Below the pieces are notes generated by a model. That model was not told the origin of the DNA. It worked only from the letters and a program-made list of their open reading frames with translations, and searched no databases. Made by a program: the position numbers and the translations under genes. From contig BJOX01000229.1 of the NCBI GenBank assembly GCA_009731375.1, forward strand, positions 447,107-478,974: a stretch of 31,868 bases of DNA. Reading direction: 5' to 3'. This document shows, one piece after another, positions 7,156-14,406 of the stretch; positions within the stretch are counted from its first letter, which is position 1; every line of letters begins with the position of its first letter. The DNA is from Paulinella micropora (taxonomy: Eukaryota > Cercozoa > Imbricatea > Euglyphida).

Positions 7156-8364
7156 ATGAACCTTTTTGGTCAAAGCACTGATACATCGTCAACGACAAAG
7201 GGCAACATAATAAAAGATGCTTTACCTACAACAGCCTTCGGAGAATTACGAACTGCTACTCTGTCTCCAGTATTACAAAATGTATTTACATATGGCATAA
7301 ATACTCGTTTCTTTGACAAAACAGAAACAAACGGCGGGGTAGTATCGTCTGCTAATTCAATGGCGGTTTTAACGACATCGGCCTCGGGTAATTCAACCGC
7401 ACAGATTACGACTATTGAACGAGCAAAATATAGAAGTGGTATGGGGTTAGTTGCTAGATTTTCCGCATTGTTTCCTTCATCTACCACCGCGACCACTTTT
7501 AATTGCGATATCGGCATAGGCACACCAGCAGACAATTTATGTTTTAGACAATCAAATCTGGGAATGTCCGTTGTGAGAACGGCGGGAAGTGTTGAAAATG
7601 TGGTCAGTCAATATGCTTGGAATGTTGATAAGTGTAATAATACTGGAAACTTTCCAACACTTGATTTTACTAAATTGAATGTGTTTGAAATAGTCGTCCA
7701 ATATCTGGGTGGCGGTCAGATTACATTCAAAGATGAAAATCCACGAACTGGCCGAATGGAAACAATCCACGCAATACAATACGCGAACACTGCTACCACT
7801 CCATCATTAGATCAGGCGGCGTTTGCTGTTTATGCGAAGGCGTATTCATCAAGCCTTCAATCCGTTGTAATGAAATCGGCAAGCATGTTTTTGGCAGTTG
7901 AAGGGACTATTGATCGGACGATTGCTATAACTAATTCGTATGACAATGTTAAAACTATAGGAGCAACTGAAAATGCTATATTTACTATTAGAAACCGCGC
8001 CACATTTAACAGCAAAACGAATTACAACATAATATACTTTGAGAATTTATGTATTAGCAATTCAGACACTAAAACATGTATCGCGAGAATTATTCTTAAT
8101 ACCACATTGGGAGGAACACCTTCTTATTCAAATTACGATACAGCCACATCATTGGCCGAAGTAGATACGGCAGGAACTACAAGAACGGGCGGAAGTGTGA
8201 TATTTACATATGTATTATCTGGTGGTTCATCAATATACATTGATTTGTCTCAATATAATATCAAGATAGGACCAAGTAAGACATTTACCATATCCGCACA
8301 AGTGACAAGTGGTGGAACGGCTAATGTCTATGGGAGTTTAAACTGGATTGAAGACCAAATTTAA
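7156..8364 (+). CDS. Putative virion fibre/spike protein (copy 1)
   Basis: 402 residues, rich in Thr, Ser, Asn and Ala with low charge, as expected for a beta-rich virion surface protein. It begins MNLFGQSTDTSS. The N-terminal domain has AFGELRTATLSPVLQ and a segment RAKYRSGMGLVARFSALF (about 95-112). The C-terminal half (from about 218) is a second beta-rich domain ending YGSLNWIEDQI. I chose the ATG at 7156 over an upstream in-frame one because it follows a TATA-rich promoter and matches the start of the protein at 21908. A partial paralogue lies at 9258-9813. A role in attachment or capsid decoration is inferred from composition and position beside the penton gene. Confidence 0.6.
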   Translation: MNLFGQSTDTSSTTKGNIIKDALPTTAFGELRTATLSPVLQNVFTYGINTRFFDKTETNGGVVSSANSMAVLTTSASGNSTAQITTIERAKYRSGMGLVARFSALFPSSTTATTFNCDIGIGTPADNLCFRQSNLGMSVVRTAGSVENVVSQYAWNVDKCNNTGNFPTLDFTKLNVFEIVVQYLGGGQITFKDENPRTGRMETIHAIQYANTATTPSLDQAAFAVYAKAYSSSLQSVVMKSASMFLAVEGTIDRTIAITNSYDNVKTIGATENAIFTIRNRATFNSKTNYNIIYFENLCISNSDTKTCIARIILNTTLGGTPSYSNYDTATSLAEVDTAGTTRTGGSVIFTYVLSGGSSIYIDLSQYNIKIGPSKTFTISAQVTSGGTANVYGSLNWIEDQI

Positions 8365-8390
8365 ACAAAAAAAAATTACTTTATTTATGC

Positions 8391-8618
8391 TTATTTATCA
8401 ACTTCTTTTTGTATCTCTATTAACATTTTTTTTATGTATTCAAAATCTTTATCCTTAATCAATTCTTCAGTTAGTTGTGTGTGATTTGTCTTCAAATATT
8501 TGTAAAACTGGTCAATATTGGCACCACATGGAATTAATGTTTTATGTTGTTGTTGCCGTCGTAAGTTGATGTTTTGTATCAATGTAAATAGTATATCTAA
8601 ATTTTCTATGAATGTCAT
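8391..8618 (-). CDS. 75-aa helical protein (copy 1)
   Basis: Seventy-five residues, mostly helical and charged, with a conserved centre LIPCGANIDQFYKYL. It shares that core and its length with the protein at 9834-10061 (IIPCGTNMDQFYRYL), at about half identity overall by eye. It lies between the fibre and penton genes in both copies of the module. TATA-like sequence (CTATAAAATATA) directly precedes the start. Function unknown. Confidence 0.6.
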   Translation of the reverse strand: MTFIENLDILFTLIQNINLRRQQQHKTLIPCGANIDQFYKYLKTNHTQLTEELIKDKDFEYIKKMLIEIQKEVDK

Positions 8619-8645
8619 TATATTTTATAGTTTTTTCTTTTTTTA

Positions 8646-9247
8646 TTACGCATGATACGCCTTTAGGAGAATTGAAACCTCAAAGTTCAAAGGAACCTCC
8701 AAAACTTCACCGCTCGCATTTCTAATGACAATATCAATAGATCTTAAACTTTTCGTCGTATTAAATGGCACATAATCGGCAACATCATTAGAACTCTCAA
8801 AATAGCACTGGACTCCATAGGGTTTATCTAAATTGCATTTACCAACGACAGAGAAATTACCATTTGCTTCAACTAGACCAGATTGATTTAAAGCACGACT
8901 ATGAACATAAACGGCTGTTTCACCGATTAGATTGACTATGGATTGCATCGTGCTACTCGCCGCGGCCGAAATATCGGCAGTCAGTCCTATCTTGTCTCTA
9001 ATCGTGCTATTATCATAATCAAAACTATACGTATCACCAGTGAAAGCGAAATTCAATTTATTAACGGAGTTCAAAGTTATAACTACGGAGTTAGGGGTAA
9101 TTGCTGAATTAATCGCAGTTTGAAGAGCGGTAATAAATGTATCAATGGTGTATTGATTTGCTGTTACGATTGCCGTTTTTGTAGCCGATCCAGTTGTTTT
9201 AATCAATGTGAGAGTGTTGGCATAACTCGGTATGTTTGGGAAAACAT
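8646..9247 (-). CDS. Minor capsid (penton) protein, copy 1, 5' end lost in the gap
   Basis: The frame is open from the assembly gap at 9248 to the stop at 8646. The protein is nearly identical to residues from about 70 to the end of the complete penton at 10108-10911. The visible differences include a shorter loop (TGDTYSFDY against TGDSITYAFDY) and Ser/Arg changes. It would form the five-fold vertices of the capsid. The missing N-terminus is an assembly matter, not necessarily a mutation. Confidence 0.75.
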
Positions 9248-9257
9248 NNNNNNNNNN
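9248..9257. other. Assembly gap at the module junction
   Basis: Ten N. Left of the gap is penton copy 1, cut before its start. Right of it is fibre copy 2, cut before its middle. The real sequence missing here must hold at least the penton 5' end and the fibre 5' half if the duplication is genuine. Confidence 0.95.
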
Positions 9258-9813
9258 GATCAGGCGGCGTTTGCTCTATACGCGAAGGCGTATTCATCAA
9301 CCCTTCAATCCGTTGTAATGAAAACGGCGAGTATGTTTTTGGCAGTTGAGGGGACTATTGACCGCACTATTGCTATAACCAATTCTTATGACAATGTCAA
9401 AACTATAGGAGCAACTGAAAATGCCATATTTACCATTAGAAACCGCGCCACATTCAACAGCAAAACAAACTATAACATAATCTACTTTGAGAATTTGTGT
9501 ATTAGCAACTCAGACACTAAAACATGTATCGCGAGAATTGTGCTCAATACCACATTAGGGGGGGGTGCCTTCTTACTCTAATTACGACACCGCCACATCA
9601 TTGGCCGAGGTAGATACGGCGGGGACTACAAGAACGGGTGGAAGTGTGATATTCACATATGTGTTGTCTGGTGGTTCATCAATATACATTGATTTGTCTC
9701 ATTATAACATCAAGATAGGGTCAGGTAAGACATTTACTATATCCGCACAAAATACGAGCGGTGGAACGGCGAGCATTTACGCTTCATTGAACTGGATTGA
9801 AGATCAGATTTAA
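9258..9813 (+). pseudogene. Fibre/spike protein copy 2, 5' truncated and frameshifted
   Basis: It matches the last ~185 residues of the 7156-8364 protein, from DQAAFA to LNWIEDQI, with scattered substitutions. A run of eight G at about 9558-9565 shifts the frame. Seven G would keep it, so one extra base in a homopolymer splits the gene. This could be sequence error or a true mutation. The 5' half is missing at the gap. Confidence 0.65.
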
Positions 9814-9833
9814 ACAAAAAAAAATACACACTT

Positions 9834-10061
9834 TCAAAAATACAGGCTTTCAAACTTTTTTTCTATCTCTACTGCTAGATTGTTAATATTTGTTTTTTTT
9901 GTCATTTCCTCAACAATTGGTGCATGGTATTTCCTTAAATACCGATAAAACTGATCCATATTAGTCCCGCACGGGATTATATCTTTTTTTTGTTTCAAAC
10001 GGCACTCGTTGACAGCCGTTATCAACTTAAACAATTTATCTATATTGTCCAAAAATATCAT
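9834..10061 (-). CDS. 75-aa helical protein (copy 2)
   Basis: Seventy-five residues, paralogue of 8391-8618 with the shared core IIPCGTNMDQFYRYL and a shared N-terminal pattern (hydrophobic helix after MIFLDNIDKLF). It diverges much more between the two copies than the neighbouring penton does. Function unknown. Confidence 0.6.
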   Translation of the reverse strand: MIFLDNIDKLFKLITAVNECRLKQKKDIIPCGTNMDQFYRYLRKYHAPIVEEMTKKTNINNLAVEIEKKFESLYF

Positions 10062-10107
10062 ATATAATAAGGGAAATTATAGTCCAAATGTAAATAAACC
10101 GATAGGA

Positions 10108-10911
10108 TTAAGCATGATACACCTTTAAGAGAATACTAACTTCAAAATTGACAGGAACCTCCAACACTTCACCGCCCGCATTTCTAATGACAATATCAAT
10201 AGACCTTAAACTTTTTGTTGTATTAAATGGCACATAATCGGCGACATCATTAGAACTCTCAAAGTAGCACTGGACTCCATAGGGCTTATCTAAGTTACAT
10301 TTACCGACCACGGAGAAATTACCATTTGCTTCAACTAAACCAGACTGATTTAAAGCACGGCTATGGACATAAACGGCCGTTTCACCGATTAGATTGACTA
10401 TGGATTGCATTGTGCTACTCGCCGCCGCCGAGATATCGGCAGTTAGTCCTATCTTGTCGCTAATCGTGCTGTTATCGTAATCAAAAGCATACGTAATACT
10501 ATCACCAGTGAAAGCGAAATTCAATTTATTAACGGAGTTCAAAGTTATAACTACGGAGTTAGGGGTAATTGCTGAATTAATCGCAGTTTGAAGAGCGGTA
10601 ATAAATGTATCAATGGTGTATTGATTTGCTGTTACGATTGCCGTTTTTGTAGCCGATCCAGTTGTTTTAATCAATGTGAGAGTGTTGGCATAACTCGGTA
10701 TGTTTGGGAAAACATTTGGGATAGAGATACTTTTAACGACATAAGCACTGATTATATCAATATTACGACCAGTTGCTGGTAAATCAACGACGAAACGGCC
10801 ATTGTGAGTAGAAGCGGATTTTGATTCTGTTTTATCGCTTGAGGAGACACGAAGGAGGAAATTTTTGCGGGTGCGCTTTTCGTCTTCAAGATTGGAGATA
10901 GTAAAAGACAT
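10108..10911 (-). CDS. Minor capsid (penton) protein
   Basis: 267 residues, starting MSFTISNLEDEKRTRKNF. The pattern of a short basic N-terminus, then SASTHNGRFVVDLP, then ISAYVVKSISIPNVFPNI is typical of penton proteins of PLVs and virophages, which fold as a single jelly roll and fill the capsid vertices. It lies directly after the major capsid gene on the same strand, the usual PLV order. CTATAATATA-like sequence precedes the start by only a few bases. The C-terminus ends LLKVYHA, as in copy 1. Confidence 0.8.
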   Translation of the reverse strand: MSFTISNLEDEKRTRKNFLLRVSSSDKTESKSASTHNGRFVVDLPATGRNIDIISAYVVKSISIPNVFPNIPSYANTLTLIKTTGSATKTAIVTANQYTIDTFITALQTAINSAITPNSVVITLNSVNKLNFAFTGDSITYAFDYDNSTISDKIGLTADISAAASSTMQSIVNLIGETAVYVHSRALNQSGLVEANGNFSVVGKCNLDKPYGVQCYFESSNDVADYVPFNTTKSLRSIDIVIRNAGGEVLEVPVNFEVSILLKVYHA

Positions 10912-10942
10912 TGCTATATTATAAAATAATATATTTTAATTT

Positions 10943-12379
10943 TTAATTTTTTTTTTGTTTGACCACGGCACGAGATGGATAGATAGACGCGACTTTGACG
11001 TATTTCAACCAAGCGGTGATGGCGCGATCTGCGTTATAATCAGAAGCATACCGAATAGTAACCTCGGCAGTTCGTGAGTTATTAACCGCAAGACCAGATG
11101 CTCCAATGTGTGGCGATTGATTGAGTGTCTGGATAATGGTGGCAAAACCACCATTTGTAGCAGTAGTGGAAACTCCCGTAGCAGAATAATACTTACGAAA
11201 GTTTTCAAGAGAAACAGATGAAGACATGTAAGCATCACGAATGCCCATAGTCGCTTGGAGATTGTTAGCATACAACTCTGCACATCCTCGCTGAACTGAG
11301 GCAAGTGTATCAGTAGTGCCACCGATTTCCATCTTCTGCTGAGGAGCATACCAGTCACCAATACGGCATTGATATTGTCTGTAAGGCATTTGAGCCGTTC
11401 CAAGGTTATCAATACTAGCATTATCTGCAATTACATTTTGAGTGACGATATACAAGCACTGAGCACGAGCAACGGCCTTATTCACTTGAAGATTAAAATC
11501 ATCAGACGTGCCCGGATTTGCCTTTTGGTTGTAATATGTTTCATAAGTGTATGGAAGACCATCCTTGCTTCCCATCTGTTCCAGAATATTTCTCTGCACG
11601 GCGGGAGCAAGTGAGAAGGTTTCCAACATAATAACAGGATTTGATATGGTATAAGTGAGAGCCGATCCGGAGAATCCAGCGGGAACCTTAGCATCAGTGG
11701 TTCCAATAATAGTCAATGCTTCTTGAGGCGGGGCAAATGTCAAACGAAGCCTCATACCACTAATCAAAGAGGGAGGAATGAGAGTTTCTTCATTAAACAC
11801 TCCTGAAAAGTAATGAAGGGGAATACAAACTCTCAAATAATTGCCAGTCGCAACACTACCAGCAGCGGGGACATTGACCGCAAAGTAAGTAACTGCATCG
11901 TCTGTAACGCTAGCCATAACATCAACGCTTTCTCTCTGTCCAGACATCTGTGCCTGTCGGCGATAATCAAATGGATAATGCCACGGGAGAATATTTCGCA
12001 CCATCTTGTTCAAATCTTCAATTCGTTCAAGTTCGCTACCATCCTTACTTTCCAACAAAAATCTTTCAAAAATAGCAGTTGCGGGAGTGTTCTGGAAACC
12101 AATAGCACAAGCAACATTATCTTTTCCATCAGTGGCTACCAACCCATCTGCTTTAATATCAAACGACAAATAACAATTCTTTCCATAAACAAAATCAGTG
12201 CTTGCCTGTAATGTAAAAATCATTTCAGTCCCCGACGCACTGGTATAAGTCTGCTGGTCGGCAAAGTTCTTCTTAAAGATACTTCCCTGTTCGGTGAGTG
12301 CTAAATTTGCTGGCAACTCATATCTGAGATTGTTGAGGGTCATCAACTCCTCAGTATTTTTAGAATCCTTTCCTTCCAT
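10943..12379 (-). CDS. Major capsid protein (double jelly roll)
   Basis: 478 residues, starting MEGKDSKNTEELMTLNNLRYELPANLALTEQGS. The opening NLRYELP…LTEQGSIFKKNF, the internal ILPWHYPFDYRRQ, the LRVCIPLHYFSGVFN strand and the late WLKYVKVASIYPS are what I expect of PLV major capsid proteins, which form trimeric double jelly-roll capsomers. Length is normal for PLVs. The frame is intact. It is the anchor for assigning this element to PLVs. The penton follows 31 bp downstream. Confidence 0.85.
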   Translation of the reverse strand: MEGKDSKNTEELMTLNNLRYELPANLALTEQGSIFKKNFADQQTYTSASGTEMIFTLQASTDFVYGKNCYLSFDIKADGLVATDGKDNVACAIGFQNTPATAIFERFLLESKDGSELERIEDLNKMVRNILPWHYPFDYRRQAQMSGQRESVDVMASVTDDAVTYFAVNVPAAGSVATGNYLRVCIPLHYFSGVFNEETLIPPSLISGMRLRLTFAPPQEALTIIGTTDAKVPAGFSGSALTYTISNPVIMLETFSLAPAVQRNILEQMGSKDGLPYTYETYYNQKANPGTSDDFNLQVNKAVARAQCLYIVTQNVIADNASIDNLGTAQMPYRQYQCRIGDWYAPQQKMEIGGTTDTLASVQRGCAELYANNLQATMGIRDAYMSSSVSLENFRKYYSATGVSTTATNGGFATIIQTLNQSPHIGASGLAVNNSRTAEVTIRYASDYNADRAITAWLKYVKVASIYPSRAVVKQKKN

Positions 12380-12457
12380 TTTTTGTGTGCTTGTAGAATA
12401 GTAAAATTCACAATGTTCCTATAATAAAAAATAATAATAGAAATTAAAAATAAATAA

Positions 12458-12855
12458 TTATTCACCTGAAACGGATTGTTTAATAATATCAACTGATTTC
12501 TGTATATTGTCAAGTCTCGCATCTTGTGGTGAAGTCAATTGAAACTCTCTTGCCTCAGCATTCTGAACTGCTTTCTTTAAATAAGCCAAACTGCTAACGG
12601 CAGTGGCTAAATCAACAACATCCGCATTTTCTTTTTTATCAGAAATGTCTGTTAATGTGTTTTGAATGGTGCTCTTCTCATGTGAGACAAGATCGCCAAA
12701 TTCAGTTAATGGTTGATTAACTAATGGGGCACCATGACTACTCCACAATTCAAATTATTCAATTGAAATCCATCACTCGCGGGTCGGTTTCCTTCGTTGA
12801 GTTTGTTAATAAACTCGTTAGACAATCTATTGGCGGCATGTGTGTTTTTAATCAT
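12458..12855 (-). pseudogene. Small unknown protein, one-base frameshift
   Basis: A frame starts at 12855 (MIKNTHAANRLSNEFINKL) and after about 34 codons shifts to another that continues WSSHGAPLVNQPLTEFGDL to the stop at 12458. The shift falls near 12745-12755 and is not in a homopolymer. The total would be about 131 residues. The second half is helical (VVDLATAVSSLAYLKKAVQ). TATATAAT precedes the first start. It sits just upstream of the major capsid gene and may be a virion component; function unknown. Confidence 0.55.
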
Positions 12856-12878
12856 TATATAAAATAATAATTATTTTA

Positions 12879-13498
12879 TCAATTACCATTAATTATTTTT
12901 TTCATAATTTGTAAATTCTTGTGTGTAATTCTTTCCTCTTTCATTTTCTTTAAATCCGCTATGGCTTGATTTACATCAATGTCATTAGTTTGAGCAACTT
13001 CCTTAGTTGGTGGCGGAGTTTCCTTAGAAGCATCTTCTATTGCTTCTATCTTGCTTGCTGGTGTTGTGGTAGTTTGTTTTGGCACAGCAACAGGAGTGGG
13101 ATTAACAGATTTTGGTAAGGATTGTTCAACCTTAGGCGCTTGAGACATTNNNNNNNNNNAGGCGCTGGAGACATTTCAACAGATTTGGCATTTGGTTCGG
13201 GAGATGAATTATTTGCCGATGCTATGTCTGGCGCCTTTCTTTTCAATGCTTCGTCTGGCACTTGGTCAGGTTGTCCGCTGGCAATAGGTTGTTCATTTTT
13301 CTTACTTACTTTGCTTACTTTTGGCTTTAATTGACACTTAATCTTACCACTCTTAATATCCTCTTCTATCTTCCTTACTGCTAAGTATTCGGGTGTTCCC
13401 TTACGAATCGTTACGAATTTTCCTTGTGCATTTTGTTTATGCCAAAGTGAGATTGCCTGATGATAGCAAGTTTTGTATAATTTAGTTGATTCCGTCAT
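12879..13498 (-). CDS. Basic/Pro-rich protein interrupted by an assembly gap
   Basis: The N-terminal part (13498 down to the gap) reads MTESTKLYKTCYHQAISLWH… with TIRKGTPEYLAVRKIEEDI and a Lys-rich stretch PKVSKVSKKNE. Past the gap comes a Thr/Pro/Lys linker (PVAVPKQTTTTPASK) and a helical tail ending MKKIINGN. The gap is flanked by about 16 bp present on both sides (AGGCGCT-GAGACATT), so the true sequence probably just overlaps and the gene is about 200 codons. I chose the Met at 13498 because a TATA-like element lies just upstream. Function unknown. Confidence 0.55.
13150..13159. other. Assembly gap with overlapping ends
   Basis: Ten N between near-identical ~16-bp sequences. It probably represents unmerged contig ends, not missing DNA. 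Confidence 0.85.
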
Positions 13499-13536
13499 AT
13501 CGTATATTATAGTGAAAAAAAACATTTAATTTAATT

Positions 13537-14395
13537 TTACAAGTTCGTCATATCTCTATCCTTATTAAGCCGTAATATAGTAGAGAAATTCTTTCTAAAC
13601 TGGGTCGTTCTATCACTAGCAGTATTGTTAATTGCTAGAAACGAATAAGGTTCTGCCGTAGCATATTTAACCATATTGTAAAATTCTTTTTTGGTGAGAA
13701 AAGGACTTTCATATTCATCTGCCAGTCTGTCAAGTTCGCTTCTTCTTACTCCATTAAAAATAATCATCCAATGGCAATTAATTCTTACTCTTCGTGGGAG
13801 TTGTGTATAACTCTGAGTTGCTACCCAGACTGACGCCTTGGCATGTGTTGAAGCAAAGAATAACTCTGTGAGCACTTCTGACTTAAGAAAGGTTTTACTC
13901 TGCGCAATGTCATCTAATAACAATAATATTTTTGGTGCTTTCTTAAAACCTTTAGTTTTGATCAGTTCCTTTTGTTTGGTTAATATGTCTCTCATTAACT
14001 CAGGTCTATCTTCTTTGATTATGTCTTCTTTTTTTAACTTGATAGTGTCTTCTAAAATAGGGCACGGACTTAAGCAAAAGACAACTATTCTATCATAAAA
14101 ACCTTTCAACATGTTCTTTTTGGCGACATATAACCATAGTCCCCATTGCTGGCAATATTCCTTCTTTTTGAATAGGAAGCAATTCAACACCATCTCTTTG
14201 TGTTTTAATTGGTTGTATTTCCAAGTCATTCTTAAATTTGGGCGGTTTTTTGCTATCTAACTCTGTTATTACTGGCCTGTCAATAGTAAATTCCTCGTGT
14301 GCTTTTTCTATGTTAGTTTTCTCTAAATTCTGCTTCAAAAGTGTTTTTCGTGGCAACTTGTTGGCTATTAATCCTTTATGTATAGATCTAGGCAT
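13537..14395 (-). pseudogene. FtsK/HerA-type genome-packaging ATPase, frameshifted
   Basis: The first frame (from 14395, MPRSIHKGLIANKLPRK) runs to LLPIQKEG…GTMVIC. A second frame takes over at about NMLKGFYDRIVVFCLSP and runs to 13537. The second part has the Walker B strand APKILLLLDDIAQS, the ATQS sensor-like motif (WVATQSYTQLPRR) and the late NGVRRSELDRLADEY typical of A32-like packaging ATPases of PLVs, virophages and large DNA viruses. In the overlap (about 14105-14145) no GxxxxGK[ST] P-loop is visible in any frame, so part of the nucleotide-binding loop seems deleted. The enzyme would pump DNA into capsids; this copy should not work. An assembly error is the alternative. Confidence 0.75.
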
Positions 14396-14406
14396 GTTTT
14401 ACTATA

